A stretch of 64,000 nt of DNA from Methylobacterium terrae (GCF_003173755.1 NZ_CP029553.1:1574501-1638500), one strand, 5' to 3'. Positions 16,871 through 26,699 are shown, counted from the first letter of the stretch. Notes: generated by a model from the letters alone, not told the origin. Translations and numbers: made by a program.

Positions 16871-18438
16871 GAGTTGCCCTGCCGATGAGCGCCCGCCCGT
16901 CCAGCCCCGAGGGCGGCGCCGCGCCCCGCCCCGCGAGCCCCCGTTCCATGCCGATGTCCGAGACGTTTCCCGCCTCCCTGCGCGCCGTCGCCGCCGGGGC
17001 GCTGGCGGCCCTCCTGGCCGCCCTCCCCGCCGCCGCCCAGGGCGGGGCGGGAGCGCGCGGCGGCATCGTGCCGGCGCCGGTGGTGAATGTCGGCCCCAAC
17101 GAGGCCGACGTGTCGCGGCGCATCGACCTCACCATGGGCCGCTCGCTGGTGATCGACCTGCCCCGGGACGCCAAGGAGGTGTTCGTCGCCAACCCGAAGG
17201 TGGCGAACGCCGTGGTGCGCTCGACCCGCAAGGTGTTCATCATCGGCATCGAGAACGGCGCCACGTCGATCTTCGTGATGGACGGCGAGGGGCGCCAGAT
17301 CGCCGCCCTCGACGTCACCGTGGGGCGCGACCTCAACGTACTGCGCCAGACGCTCGCCGGCAGCATCCCGGGGGCGCGGTTCGACGTGCGCCCGGCCGGC
17401 GATTCGGTGCTGCTCACCGGCACCGTCAACTCCGCCGGCGAGGCCCAGCAGGCCGTCGACATCGCCAACGCCTTCGTGGGCGTCGGCGGCGGCGGGGCGG
17501 CGGCCCGCGGCGCGGTGATCAACAACCTGACGATCCGCGGCAAGGACCAGGTGATGCTGCGCGTCACCGTGGTCGAGGTGTCGCGCCAGGTGCTCAAGCA
17601 GTTCGGCGTCAACCTGAACGCCAACTGGAGCGCGATGAACTTCGTCAACGGCGTGCCCTTCCCGCTGACCGGCGGCTCGTACCCGGCCGGCAACGACATC
17701 TCGGCCAAGATCAGCTCGGGCGGGTTCTCGCTGCAGGCGACCCTGCGGGCCTTCGAGCAGGCCGGCGTGTCGCGGGTGCTCGCCGAGCCGACGCTCACGG
17801 CGATCTCCGGCGAGGCGGCGAACTTCACCGCGGGCGGCGAGATCCCGGTCCCGACCAGCCAGACCTGCTCGGCGGTCCTGGCGTCGAACAGCTCGAACTG
17901 CGCCGTCGGCATCGAGTACAAGCCCTACGGCGTGGCGCTGAACTTCACGCCGGTGGTCCAGTCCGAGAACCGGATCTCGATCCGGATCGGCACCAACGTC
18001 ACGGAGATCGACACCCAGGCGGCGATCCCGGTCTCGAACGGCAACAACACGATCTCGGTGCCGGGCCTGACGGTGCGCAAGTCGGAGACGACCATCGAGC
18101 TGCCCTCGGGCGGGACGATGATGATCGCGGGCCTGATCCAGCAGCGCAACCGCCAGGCGATCAGCGGCCTGCCGGGGATGATCAACCTGCCGATCCTCGG
18201 CGCCCTGTTCCGCTCCCGCGACTACCAGCGCCAGGAGACGGAGCTGATGATCATGGTCACGCCGTTCATCGCCAAGCCGATGGATCCGGCCCAGGTCCGC
18301 AAGCCCGACGACGGCTTCACCGAGGTGAGCGACAGCCAGTCGATCCTGCTCGGGCGCTTCAACCGCCTCTACGGCGTGGTCGGCGCCGCCCCCCTCGGCG
18401 CGGGCTATCGCGGCCGGGTCGGCTTCATCACCGACTGA
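16867..18438 (+). CDS. cpaC: Flp pilus secretin CpaC/RcpA
   Basis: A 523-residue outer-membrane secretin that forms the channel for the pilus. It has a signal peptide preceding AAAQGGAG, an N-terminal pilus-assembly domain (SLVIDLPRDAKEVFVANPKV), a BON-like domain, and the secretin domain in the C-terminal half, with PSGGTMMIAGLIQ and LPILGALFRSRDYQ near residues 415-455. The ATG at 16867 overlaps the cpaB stop (ATGA). Alternative starts at 16885 and 16948 exist; the latter would still leave a signal peptide. Confidence 0.93.
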   Translation: MRVALPMSARPSSPEGGAAPRPASPRSMPMSETFPASLRAVAAGALAALLAALPAAAQGGAGARGGIVPAPVVNVGPNEADVSRRIDLTMGRSLVIDLPRDAKEVFVANPKVANAVVRSTRKVFIIGIENGATSIFVMDGEGRQIAALDVTVGRDLNVLRQTLAGSIPGARFDVRPAGDSVLLTGTVNSAGEAQQAVDIANAFVGVGGGGAAARGAVINNLTIRGKDQVMLRVTVVEVSRQVLKQFGVNLNANWSAMNFVNGVPFPLTGGSYPAGNDISAKISSGGFSLQATLRAFEQAGVSRVLAEPTLTAISGEAANFTAGGEIPVPTSQTCSAVLASNSSNCAVGIEYKPYGVALNFTPVVQSENRISIRIGTNVTEIDTQAAIPVSNGNNTISVPGLTVRKSETTIELPSGGTMMIAGLIQQRNRQAISGLPGMINLPILGALFRSRDYQRQETELMIMVTPFIAKPMDPAQVRKPDDGFTEVSDSQSILLGRFNRLYGVVGAAPLGAGYRGRVGFITD

Positions 18439-18539
18439 GCCCGCGGGACGCTCCCGAGACCCCGCCGAGATGTCCGTCCCGAGGACACCCGTCCGCCGAG
18501 ACCGCGCCGCCGAGACTTCGCCGCCGAGACTTCGCCGCC

Positions 18540-19271
18540 ATGATCCGCACAGCCCTCCGCCTGACGCTCCTCGCCGCCTCGGCCGCCCTTTCCGCCTGCG
18601 CCTCCAAGGGCCCGGGTGCGATGGGCCCGGTCACGACCGGCTCGACCTACCCGATGACGGTCGCCGAGCGGCACCCGATCGTCCTGTCGGATTCCCCGCG
18701 CAACCTCGACGTGTTCGTCACCGGGACCGGGCACATCGACCCGCGCCAGGCCGACGACGTCGACGGTTTCCTCACCGAGTACCGCCGCTACGGCCGCGGC
18801 GTGCTGGTGCTCGAGGTGCCCCGCGGCTCGCAGGTGCCGGGCGGCGCGGTGGAGCGCACCCTCGGGGCCCTGCGCGCCCGGGCGGTGGCCCGGGGGGTCG
18901 GCCCGCGCGAGATCGTCGTCGCGCCCTATCCGGTCGCCAACGTCGCGGTGAGCGCGCCGGTCCGCCTGAGCTTCCAGCGCATGCAGGCCAAGGTCGCGGG
19001 CGCCTGCGGGCTGTGGCCGCAGGATCTCGGCGCCAGCAACGCGGGCTTCAACAGCCGCAACGAGCCGTACTGGAACCTCGGCTGCGCCACGCAGTCCAAC
19101 GTCGCGAGCCAGATCGCCGATCCGGTCGACCTCGTGCGCGGCCGCCAGGAGGGCCGGATCGACACGGTGGTCCGGACCCAGAACCTGCTCGACCTGCGCG
19201 CCGGAAAGGATCCGTCAACCACTTGGAAGCAGGATGGTCGCGCGAGCGTGAAGAACCAGGTGGCACAGTGA
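18540..19271 (+). CDS. cpaD: Flp pilus assembly lipoprotein CpaD
   Basis: A 243-residue lipoprotein with a lipobox (LSAC, Cys20), predicted to be lipidated and to act with the CpaC secretin at the outer membrane. The CpaD domain is indicated by YRRYGRGVLVLEVPRGS and by the C-terminal CGLWPQDLGASN followed by a GCATQSNVASQIADP segment, which is strongly conserved in the family. It sits in the canonical order between cpaC and cpaE. Confidence 0.9.
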   Translation: MIRTALRLTLLAASAALSACASKGPGAMGPVTTGSTYPMTVAERHPIVLSDSPRNLDVFVTGTGHIDPRQADDVDGFLTEYRRYGRGVLVLEVPRGSQVPGGAVERTLGALRARAVARGVGPREIVVAPYPVANVAVSAPVRLSFQRMQAKVAGACGLWPQDLGASNAGFNSRNEPYWNLGCATQSNVASQIADPVDLVRGRQEGRIDTVVRTQNLLDLRAGKDPSTTWKQDGRASVKNQVAQ

Positions 19272-19433
19272 TGAGGACGCGCCGGACGACCATCGCCGCC
19301 GCGCCCGCGGCGAGGCGCGCCGGCGCCCCCCGGGCCCGGCCGGGCCGGGATCCCATCGCCGCCACCTCCCCGTTCGGCGGGCCGGCCTCCCCCGTGCCGG
19401 CCTCCCATGCCCCCGTCCGCGAGGCCCGACGCC

Positions 19434-20678
19434 ATGTCTGAGGCGGATGAATCCAAGGACCGGGTGATCGCCCCGGTCCCCCGCATCACCGTGCAGGCCT
19501 TCTGCGAGAGCGGCGATGTCGCGGGCGTGATCGAGGCGGCCGCCGAGGACCGGCGGATGCAGAAGGCGCATACCCGCGTCCAGATGGGCGGCGCCTCCGC
19601 CGCCGTCGAGGCCTACCGCAACGCCCCGACCCCGAACGTCATCGTGATCGAGACCGGGGCCGGGCGGGGCGACCCGCTCGCGGCCCTCGACAGCCTGGCG
19701 GAGGTCTGCGACGCCGGCACCAAGGTGGTGGTCGTCGGCCACGTCAACGACGTCGTGCTCTACCGCGAGTTCATGCGCCGCGGCGTGAGCGAGTACCTGA
19801 TCGCCCCGGTCGATCCGATCGCCGTCATCGCGGCGATCTCCGACCTGTTCAGCAATCCTTCCGCCGAGCCCCTCGGCCGGACGGTCGCGGTGGTCGGCGC
19901 CAAGGGCGGCGTCGGCGCCTCGACGCTCGCCCACAATCTCGCCTGGTCGGTCGCCCGCGACTGCGGCACCGCGACGGTGCTCGCCGACCTCGACGTCGCC
20001 TTCGGCACCGCCGGCCTCAACTTCAACCAGGATCCGCCGCAGGGCGTGGCCGAGGCGGTGTTCGCGCCCGAGCGGGTCGACGCGAACTTCGTCGACCGCC
20101 TGCTGTCGAAGTGCACCGACAACCTGAGCCTGCTCGCGGCCCCCGCGACCCTCGACCGACCGACCGACTTCGCGGAGGGCGCCTTCGACGGCGTGATCGA
20201 CGTGCTGCGGGCGAGCGTGCCCTGCATCGTGCTCGACGTGCCGCACGCCTGGTCGGCCTGGTGCCGGCGGATGCTGATCGGCGCCGACGAGATCGTGGTC
20301 GTGGCCGCCCCCGACCTCGCCTCCTTGCGCAACGCCCGCAACCTGTTCGAGGTGCTGCGGCAGGGCCGGCCCCACGACCGCATGCCCCGCCTCGTCCTCA
20401 ACGGGGTCGGGATGCCCAAGCGCCCCGAGATCGCGGTGGCGGAATTCGCCAAGGCGCTCGACGCCCCGGTCGCCGCGACGGTGCCGTTCGATCCCGCCCT
20501 GTTCGGCACCGCGGCCAATAACGGCCAGATGCTGGCGGAGGTGCAGCCCGGATCCAAGGCGACCGAGATCCTGAGCGAGCTCGCCGGCAGCCTCACCGGC
20601 CGCGCCGAGACCCGCCGCGGCCGGGCGAACCTCCTCGAGCCGCTGCTGGCCCGGCTCGGCCGCCGCAAGGCGTCGTGA
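19434..20678 (+). CDS. cpaE: Pilus assembly ATPase CpaE/TadZ
   Basis: A 414-residue MinD/ParA-like protein that localises the pilus machine. The N-terminal part (about 15-135) is an atypical receiver-like domain and the C-terminal part is the ATPase with a deviant Walker A (GAKGGVGAS, near residue 150). The usual Lys-Thr end is altered, as often seen in CpaE/TadZ. The start at 19434 follows a GAGG sequence; a start at 19407 would add 9 residues. cpaF follows after 47 bases. Confidence 0.9.
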   Translation: MSEADESKDRVIAPVPRITVQAFCESGDVAGVIEAAAEDRRMQKAHTRVQMGGASAAVEAYRNAPTPNVIVIETGAGRGDPLAALDSLAEVCDAGTKVVVVGHVNDVVLYREFMRRGVSEYLIAPVDPIAVIAAISDLFSNPSAEPLGRTVAVVGAKGGVGASTLAHNLAWSVARDCGTATVLADLDVAFGTAGLNFNQDPPQGVAEAVFAPERVDANFVDRLLSKCTDNLSLLAAPATLDRPTDFAEGAFDGVIDVLRASVPCIVLDVPHAWSAWCRRMLIGADEIVVVAAPDLASLRNARNLFEVLRQGRPHDRMPRLVLNGVGMPKRPEIAVAEFAKALDAPVAATVPFDPALFGTAANNGQMLAEVQPGSKATEILSELAGSLTGRAETRRGRANLLEPLLARLGRRKAS

Positions 20679-20725
20679 GCCGCGATCCCCCCCTCTGACC
20701 GATTCCCGAGAAGGTCGCTGATCCC

Positions 20726-22192
20726 ATGTTCGGCAGGAGACCCGGAGCGACGGCGCAGACGATGCCGGCCGTGCGGCCCGCCGGCCCCGCCGCGGTGCCC
20801 CCGGAGGCGGCCGCGCCGGTCTTCCAGGACGGGAGCCGGGCCGAGAGCCCCCCGCCCCCGGTGCTGCGCGAGGCCCCGGCGCCGGTGGAGAACGCCCGCT
20901 CGGACGAGTACTACCGCACGAAGAGCATGATCTTCGGCGCGCTGATCGAGGCGATCGACCTCACCCAGCTCGCCCGCCTCGAGCCGGACGCGGCGCGGGA
21001 GGAGATCCGCGACATCGTCATCGAGATCATCGGCCTCAAGAACGTCGTGATGTCGATCGCCGAGCAGGAGGAGCTGCTCGACGACATCTGCAACGACGTG
21101 CTCGGCTACGGCCCGCTCGAGCCGCTTCTCGCCCGCGACGACATCGCCGACGTGATGGTGAACGGCGCCAACCGGACCTACATCGAGGTCGGCGGCAAGA
21201 TCCAGCTGACGGGCGTGCGCTTCCGCGACAACCAGCAGTTGATGAACATCTGCCAGCGGATCGTCAGCCAGGTCGGCCGCCGGGTCGACGAGGCCTCGCC
21301 GATCTGCGACGCGCGCCTGCCGGACGGCTCGCGCGTCAACGTGATCGCGCCCCCGCTCGCCATCGACGGCCCGGCGCTCACCATCCGCAAGTTCAAGAAG
21401 GACAAGCTCACCCTCGACCAGCTCACGCGCTTCGGCTCGATCTCGCCCGAGGGCGCCAAGATCCTGCAGATCATCGGGCGGGTGCGCTGCAACGTGGTGG
21501 TGTCGGGCGGCACCGGCTCGGGCAAGACCACGCTTCTCAACTGCCTCACCCGCTACATCGACGACGACGAGCGCATCATCACCTGCGAGGACGCGGCCGA
21601 GCTGCAATTGCAGCAGCCGCACGTGGTCCGCCTCGAGACGCGGCCTCCGAACCTCGAGGGCCAGGGCCAGGTCACGATGCGCGACCTGATCAAGAACTGC
21701 CTGCGCATGCGGCCCGAGCGGATCATCGTCGGCGAGGTGCGCGGACCGGAGGCCTTCGACCTCCTCCAGGCGATGAATACCGGCCACGACGGCTCGATGG
21801 GGACGCTGCACGCCAACTCGCCGCGCGAGTGCCTGTCGCGCATCGAGTCGATGATCGCGATGGGCGGCTTCAGCCTGCCCGCCAAGACCCTGCGCGAGAT
21901 GATCGCCGGCTCGATCGACGTCGTCGTCCAGGCCGCCCGCCTGCGCGACGGCTCGCGGCGCATCACCCACATCACCGAGGTGATGGGGATGGAGGGCGAC
22001 GTCATCATCACCCAGGACCTGTTCGTCTACGACATCGTCGGCGAGGACCCGAACGGCAAGCTGATCGGCCGCCACCGCTCGACCGGCATCGGCCGGCCGC
22101 GGTTCTGGGACCGGGCCCGGTACTACGGCGAGGACCGGGCGCTCGCCGCCGCCCTCGACGCGGCCGAGGTCCGGGCGGAGGAGACGGCGTGA
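20726..22192 (+). CDS. cpaF: Flp pilus secretion ATPase CpaF/TadA
   Basis: A 488-residue hexameric type II/IV secretion ATPase powering pilus assembly and possibly retraction. A proline-rich N-terminal region precedes the conserved core. Visible motifs are Walker A GTGSGKT (262-268), the Asp box around ITCEDAAEL, the Walker B-like region [10 protein letters not shown] (331-340), and the His box [14 protein letters not shown]. The sequence is complete and typical of CpaF. Confidence 0.96.
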   Translation: MFGRRPGATAQTMPAVRPAGPAAVPPEAAAPVFQDGSRAESPPPPVLREAPAPVENARSDEYYRTKSMIFGALIEAIDLTQLARLEPDAAREEIRDIVIEIIGLKNVVMSIAEQEELLDDICNDVLGYGPLEPLLARDDIADVMVNGANRTYIEVGGKIQLTGVRFRDNQQLMNICQRIVSQVGRRVDEASPICDARLPDGSRVNVIAPPLAIDGPALTIRKFKKDKLTLDQLTRFGSISPEGAKILQIIGRVRCNVVVSGGTGSGKTTLLNCLTRYIDDDERIITCEDAAELQLQQPHVVRLETRPPNLEGQGQVTMRDLIKNCLRMRPERIIVGEVRGPEAFDLLQAMNTGHDGSMGTLHANSPRECLSRIESMIAMGGFSLPAKTLREMIAGSIDVVVQAARLRDGSRRITHITEVMGMEGDVIITQDLFVYDIVGEDPNGKLIGRHRSTGIGRPRFWDRARYYGEDRALAAALDAAEVRAEETA

Positions 22193-22259
22193 GCCCCGCC
22201 GGCGGAACCGCCCTCGGGTCGGCCTCGTGGCCCGCCGGCCGCGCGGGGAGGCGCCCGTG

Positions 22260-23225
22260 ATGGATCTCGAGGCCGCGCTCGCGGCCGGCCTGCTCGCGGT
22301 CAGCGCGGTGTCCCTCGCCTCCGCGGTCGTGGTGCCGCTGCTGCCGAGCGAGGCGCGCGCCGCCAAGCGCCAGCAGGCCCTGATCGGCCAGCGCCAGGCC
22401 GCCGAGCGCGTGCAGGCGGTCAGCCGCCGCGACCAGGTCGCCAAGAGCCTCAAGGAGATCGAGGACAAGGAGAAGAAGGCCCGCATCAGCCTCGAACTCC
22501 GACTGGCCCAGGCCGGCCTGAGCATCGACAAGCGGCAATTCCACCTGTTCAGCGCGGGCGGGGGCCTGCTGGCGGGCCTCCTCGGCTTCCTGCTGAGCGG
22601 CGACGCGCTCCTCGGGCTCGGCCTCGCCTTCGCGGCGGGGCTCGGCCTGCCGCGCTGGCTGCTGTCCTACCTGCGCAAGCGCCGGATCACCCGCTTCATC
22701 CTCGAACTGCCCAACGCCATGGACGTGATCGTGCGCGGCATCCGCTCCGGCCTGCCGGTCGGCGACTGCCTGCGCATCATCGCCCGCGAGGCCCAGGAGC
22801 CGGTGAAGAGCGAGTTCCGGGCGCTGGTCGAGGCCCAGGCCCTCGGCATCTCATTGGCCGAGGCGGTGGGGCGCCTCTACGAGCGCATGCCGGTGCCGGA
22901 GGCGAACTTCTTCGCCATCGTGATCGGCATCCAGCAGAAGTCCGGCGGCAACCTCTCGGAGGCGCTCGGGAACCTCTCGCGGGTGCTGCGCGACCGGCGC
23001 AAGATGAGCGAGAAGGTCAAGGCGATGAGCATGGAGGCCAAGGCCTCGGCGGCGATCATCGCCTCGCTGCCCTTCGTCGTCGCTTCGCTCGCCTGGCTCA
23101 CCAGCCCCGACTACATCTCGCTGCTCTGGACCACCAAGATCGGCCACATCGCGCTCGCCGGGTCCGCCGTCTGGATGCTCGTCGGCGTGACGGTGATGAG
23201 CCGGATGATCCGCTTCGACATCTGA
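22260..23225 (+). CDS. tadB: Flp pilus inner-membrane platform protein TadB
   Basis: A 321-residue type II secretion F-domain protein with one N-terminal helix, a basic coiled stretch (about 30-80), two central helices, the F domain (MDVIVRGIRSGLPVGDCLR), and C-terminal helices. The ATG at 22260 follows GGGGAGG. It would form the inner-membrane platform with TadC. Its stop codon lies inside the first arm of an 18-bp palindrome. Confidence 0.92.
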   Translation: MDLEAALAAGLLAVSAVSLASAVVVPLLPSEARAAKRQQALIGQRQAAERVQAVSRRDQVAKSLKEIEDKEKKARISLELRLAQAGLSIDKRQFHLFSAGGGLLAGLLGFLLSGDALLGLGLAFAAGLGLPRWLLSYLRKRRITRFILELPNAMDVIVRGIRSGLPVGDCLRIIAREAQEPVKSEFRALVEAQALGISLAEAVGRLYERMPVPEANFFAIVIGIQQKSGGNLSEALGNLSRVLRDRRKMSEKVKAMSMEAKASAAIIASLPFVVASLAWLTSPDYISLLWTTKIGHIALAGSAVWMLVGVTVMSRMIRFDI

Positions 23226-23262
23226 TACGAGATCCGGAAGATTACTTCCGGATCTCGTATCA
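23223..23262. repeat. 18-bp perfect palindrome (REP-like) between tadB and tadC
   Basis: Arms 23223-23240 and 23245-23262 are perfect reverse complements (TGATACGAGATCCGGAAG) around an ATTA loop. The left arm begins with the tadB stop codon. A variant of the same core (ATACGATTTCCGG) occurs in inverted orientation at 23317-23329, so the gap holds a composite of REP-type units. Confidence 0.85.
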
Positions 23263-23289
23263 CCAGCCCGCGCGGCGCTTGAGCGAAGC

Positions 23290-23325
23290 CGATTTCCGCA
23301 TCGCGAAGCGATCAGCCGGAAATCG
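23290..23325. repeat. Second stem-loop of the REP-like composite
   Basis: A 9-bp outer stem (23290-23298 with 23317-23325, CGATTTCCG) encloses an inner ATCGC/GCGAT stem at 23300-23312. The right side extends into CGTATGA, matching the palindrome at 23223-23262 in inverted form. It lies 60 bases upstream of tadC. Confidence 0.7.
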
Positions 23326-23384
23326 TATGACCTCGACGTCCGACAGGGTCTCCCCTCGCCGGACACCGCCCAAGGAGGCGCCTC

Positions 23385-24347
23385 GTGCAGTACCTGTCCC
23401 AGGCGATCGATCCCTACTTCCTCGGGTCGGTGCTCGCCGCCATCGCGGTGGCCGCCACGGTGTTCACCCTGGCCCAGCCGTTCGTCGAGCCCGACCGGCT
23501 CAACGGCCGCATGAAGAGCGTCGGCCGGGAGCGCGACCGCATCCGCGTGCGCGAGCGCGAGCGCCTGAACCAGAAGGCGTCCCTGCGCCAGGAGCCCAAG
23601 GCCTACATGAAGCAGGTGGTCGACCGCCTGCGCCTCGACAACTGGCTCGGCACCGAGGACGTCAAGAACAAGCTGATGATGGCCGGCTATCGCGGCCCGC
23701 AGGCCGAGATCGCCTTCCTGTTCTTCCGCCTGGTGGTACCGATCGCCTTCTTCGTCCTGGCGGTGGTCTACCTGTTCGTGCTGCAGGTGCTCGACCAGCC
23801 GCTGATGGTGCGCCTCGGCATCGTGGTCGTGGCGCTCTATCTCGGCATCAAGGCGCCGGAGGTCTTCCTGCGCAACCAGACCGCCAAGCGCCAGGCGATC
23901 ATCCAGCGCAACTGGCCGGACACGCTCGACCTGCTGCTGATCTGCGTCGAATCCGGCATGGCGATCGAGGCGGCGTTCCGGCGCGTCGGCGTCGAGATCG
24001 CCAACCAGTGCATGACGCTGGCCGAGGAGATGGCGCTCACCACGGCCGAGCTGTCCTATCTCAGCGACCGGCGCATCGCCTACGAGAACCTCGCCAACCG
24101 CACCGGCCTCGAATCGGTGAAGAACATCACGACGGCGCTGATCCAGGCCGAGCGCTACGGCACCCCGGTCGGCCAGGCCCTGCGGGTGCTGTCGCAGGAG
24201 AGCCGCGACCAGCGCATGAACGAGGCCGAGAAGAAGGCCGCCGCCCTGCCGCCGAAGCTCACCGTGCCGATGATCCTGTTCTTCCTGCCCGTGCTGTTCG
24301 TGGTGATCCTCACCCCGGCGATGGTGCAGGTGTTCAACATGAAGTAG
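23385..24347 (+). CDS. tadC: Flp pilus inner-membrane platform protein TadC
   Basis: A 320-residue F-domain protein paired with TadB. It starts at GTG 23385, supported by the strong AAGGAGG seven bases upstream. Helices lie at about 15-35, 105-130 and near 140-155, and the F domain (LDLLLICVESGMAIEAAFRRV) precedes a C-terminal helix (FFLPVLFVVILTPAMVQVF). It is the last gene of the locus here. No TadD-type TPR protein follows, because a convergent monooxygenase gene ends 14 bases away. Confidence 0.92.
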   Translation: MQYLSQAIDPYFLGSVLAAIAVAATVFTLAQPFVEPDRLNGRMKSVGRERDRIRVRERERLNQKASLRQEPKAYMKQVVDRLRLDNWLGTEDVKNKLMMAGYRGPQAEIAFLFFRLVVPIAFFVLAVVYLFVLQVLDQPLMVRLGIVVVALYLGIKAPEVFLRNQTAKRQAIIQRNWPDTLDLLLICVESGMAIEAAFRRVGVEIANQCMTLAEEMALTTAELSYLSDRRIAYENLANRTGLESVKNITTALIQAERYGTPVGQALRVLSQESRDQRMNEAEKKAAALPPKLTVPMILFFLPVLFVVILTPAMVQVFNMK

Positions 24348-24361
24348 GGGCCTCGCGCCCC

Positions 24362-25696
24362 CTACCCGCCGGCGGCGAAGAACCGGTTCTCCGGCCGGGG
24401 CAGGCCGAGATGGTCGCGCAGCGTCGTGCCCTCGTACTCCCGACGGAACAGGCCGCGGGCCTGCAGCTCCGGCACCACCTTGGCGGTGAAGTCCTCGAGC
24501 CCCTGCGGCACGTCCGAGACCATGACGTTGAAGCCGTCGCAGGCACCCGCCTCGAGCCAGGCCTGCATCTCGTCCGCGATGGTCGCCGGCGTGCCGACCA
24601 TCGCGAGGCCGGCATAGCCGCCGAGGCGCTGGGCGAGCTGGCGCACGCTCAGGCCCTCGCGGCGCGCGAGCGCGATCGCCCGTTCGCGCCCGGTCTTCGA
24701 CTGGTTGGTCTCCGGGATCGCCGGCAGGGGCCCGTCGGGGTCGAAGGCGCCCGCATCGACGCCGAGCGCGATCGACAGGGCGGCGATGGCGCTCGCCTCG
24801 TGGACGAGCCCGTCGAGATGGGCGCGCTTCGCCCGCGCCTCCTCGAGCGTGTCGCCGACCACCACGAAGCAGGCCGGCAGGATCTTGAGGTGGTCGGGGT
24901 TCCGCCCCACCGCGACCATGCGCCGGCGCACGTCCTCGGCGAACAGGCGCCCGTCCTCCAGGCTGCCGGCGGCGCCGAAGATCACCTCCGCGGTCTCGGC
25001 GGCGAGCTGGCGCCCGGCATCGGACGCGCCGGCCTGCACGATCACCGGCCAGCCCTGGACCGGCCGGGCGACGTTGAGGGGCCCGCGCACCGTGAGGTGG
25101 GGGCCGTGGTGATCGAGGACGTGCATCCGGTCGGGATCGAAGAAGACCCCGCTCTCGACGTCGCGCAGGAAGGCATCGTCGGAGAACGAATCCCACAGGC
25201 CCTTCACCACCTCGACGAATTCGCGGGCGCGGTCGTAGCGGTCGGCGTGATCGGGATGGTGCTCGAGCCCGAAATTCCTCGCCGCGTCGGGGTTCGAGGT
25301 CGTCACCACGTTCCAGCCGGCGCGGCCCGCGCTCAGGTGGTCGAGGGAGGCGAAGCGCCGGGCGACGTGGTACGGCTGGTCGTAGGTGGTGGAGGCGGTG
25401 GCGATAAGCCCGATCCGCTCGGTCACCATGGCGAGGGCCGGCAGCAGCGTGGCGGGATCGAACGACGTGACGGTGGCCGAGCGCTTGAGCGCCTCGACCG
25501 GCATGTTCAGCACCGCCAGGTGGTCGGCCATGAAGAACGCGTCGAACTTCGCCGCCTCCAGCTCCCTCGCGAAGCGGGCGAGGTGGCGGATGTTGAAGTT
25601 GGCGTCCGGCAGGCCGCCCGGATAGCGCCACCAGGCGGTGTGGATGCCGACCGGGCGCATGAAGGCGCCGAGGTGAAGCCTGCGGGTGTGGGCCAT
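24362..25696 (-). CDS. LLM class flavin-dependent monooxygenase (NtaA/SnaA/DszA family)
   Basis: A 444-residue FMNH2-dependent monooxygenase with a bacterial-luciferase TIM-barrel fold. The family signature SLDHLSAGRAGWNVVTTSN lies near residue 140, and the N-terminal LGAFMRPVGIHTAWWRYPG is typical of the DszA/NtaA branch that attacks sulfones, aminopolycarboxylates or alkyl compounds. It needs a separate flavin reductase; the divergent NfsA-like gene at 25822 is a candidate. Substrate unknown; sulfur scavenging is inferred from the neighbouring sulfonate transporter and a second LLM gene. Confidence 0.85.
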   Translation of the reverse strand: MAHTRRLHLGAFMRPVGIHTAWWRYPGGLPDANFNIRHLARFARELEAAKFDAFFMADHLAVLNMPVEALKRSATVTSFDPATLLPALAMVTERIGLIATASTTYDQPYHVARRFASLDHLSAGRAGWNVVTTSNPDAARNFGLEHHPDHADRYDRAREFVEVVKGLWDSFSDDAFLRDVESGVFFDPDRMHVLDHHGPHLTVRGPLNVARPVQGWPVIVQAGASDAGRQLAAETAEVIFGAAGSLEDGRLFAEDVRRRMVAVGRNPDHLKILPACFVVVGDTLEEARAKRAHLDGLVHEASAIAALSIALGVDAGAFDPDGPLPAIPETNQSKTGRERAIALARREGLSVRQLAQRLGGYAGLAMVGTPATIADEMQAWLEAGACDGFNVMVSDVPQGLEDFTAKVVPELQARGLFRREYEGTTLRDHLGLPRPENRFFAAGG

Positions 25697-25821
25697 GTCG
25701 GGCTCCTGGTGCCGCTTGCGGGCGGCGCAGGCCGGATCTGGGTTCGCGGCCCTGGTTGGTCAATGAATTCCGTGTACGACTGCCCCGCGTCGAGAGCGGG
25801 ATCGAGGCGACGAGGGGCTGG

Positions 25822-26652
25822 ATGAGCGGGATCGAACGGCAGGATGCCCTGAAGGCGCGCTACGGCGCGCAGACCGCCCGCGCCGTCGCCGACGGTCCCT
25901 GGAACGACGTCATCGCGGGTCTCCTCGCCCACCGCACGGTGCGGGCGTTCCGGCCCGATCCGCTCCCCGAGGGATTACTGGAGACGCTGGTCGCCGCGGC
26001 GCAATCGGCGCCGAGCTCATCCAACCTCCAGACCTGGAGCGTCGTCGCGGTCGAGGATCCGGCCGCCAAGCGGCGCCTGTCCGAGGTGGCACGCGGCCAG
26101 CGCCACGTCGTCGAGGCGCCGCTGGTGCTGGTCTGGCTCGCCGACCTCGCGCGGCTCGGCGCGATCGGCCGCGACCGGGACCGGCCGACCGACGGGCTCG
26201 ACTACCTCGAGACGTTGATCGTCGGCGTGGTCGATGCCGCGCTCGCGGCCCAGAACGCCACGGTGGCGCTCGAATCCCTCGGCCTCGGCTCGGTCTATAT
26301 CGGGGCCCTGCGCAACGATCCCGAGGCGGTGGCCGAGCTGCTCGGCCTGCCGGAGAACGTGGTGGCGGTGTTCGGGCTCAGCGTCGGCTGGCCCGATCCT
26401 GAGCGGCCGGCCGCCGTCAAGCCGCGCCTCGGCCAGGACGTGGTGCTGCATCGCGGCCGCTACGATCCCGCCCTCGCGACCGGGGCGATCGCCGCCTACG
26501 ACGCGGCGATGCAGGAGTTCCAGGCCGGGCAGCGGATGCCGGAGGTCGGCTGGAGCGGGGCCGCCCTGGAGCGGGTGCGCGGCCCGGATTCCTTGAGCGG
26601 CCGCGACCGGCTGCGCGGCATCCTGGAACGCCGCGGGTTCGGGCTGAAGTAG
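25822..26652 (+). CDS. NfsA-like nitroreductase/NADPH-dependent FMN oxidoreductase
   Basis: A 276-residue flavoprotein of the nitroreductase superfamily. The FMN-binding HRTVRAFRPDPLP segment is near residue 45, AAQSAPSSSNLQTWSVV near residue 67, and a central GLGSVYIGALRNDP motif follows. The C-terminal part matches the NfsA/FRP branch. The ATG at 25822 follows GAGGGG. It is divergent from the LLM monooxygenase at 24362 and could supply reduced flavin; that partnership is inferred. Confidence 0.8.
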   Translation: MSGIERQDALKARYGAQTARAVADGPWNDVIAGLLAHRTVRAFRPDPLPEGLLETLVAAAQSAPSSSNLQTWSVVAVEDPAAKRRLSEVARGQRHVVEAPLVLVWLADLARLGAIGRDRDRPTDGLDYLETLIVGVVDAALAAQNATVALESLGLGSVYIGALRNDPEAVAELLGLPENVVAVFGLSVGWPDPERPAAVKPRLGQDVVLHRGRYDPALATGAIAAYDAAMQEFQAGQRMPEVGWSGAALERVRGPDSLSGRDRLRGILERRGFGLK

Positions 26653-26667
26653 CGCGTCATACCCTCG

Positions 26668-26699
26668 CGCCTTGGCATCGACACGTCGATGCCAAGGCG
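26668..26699. repeat. 15-bp perfect inverted repeat after the nitroreductase gene
   Basis: Arms 26668-26682 and 26685-26699 (CGCCTTGGCATCGAC) are exact reverse complements with a 2-base centre, 16 bases after the nitroreductase stop. It could be a terminator hairpin without a T-run or a dispersed palindromic repeat. A smaller hairpin (CGGCGC ATGA GCGCCG) follows directly. Confidence 0.7.

Noticed and set aside
19271..19441. A 56-codon ORF starting at the cpaD stop (ATGA overlap)
   Set aside because: Very basic, Ala/Arg/Pro-rich and overlaps the cpaE start; the CpaD-CpaE gap is better read as spacer.
19760..22531. A 923-codon ORF on the minus strand across cpaE, cpaF and tadB
   Set aside because: It is a high-GC shadow frame opposite well-supported pilus genes, rich in Arg, Asp and Gly, without domains or ribosome site.
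22851..25763. A 970-codon minus-strand ORF across tadB, tadC and the monooxygenase gene
   Set aside because: The genuine minus-strand gene here (24362-25696) uses another frame; the long ORF is compositional shadow.
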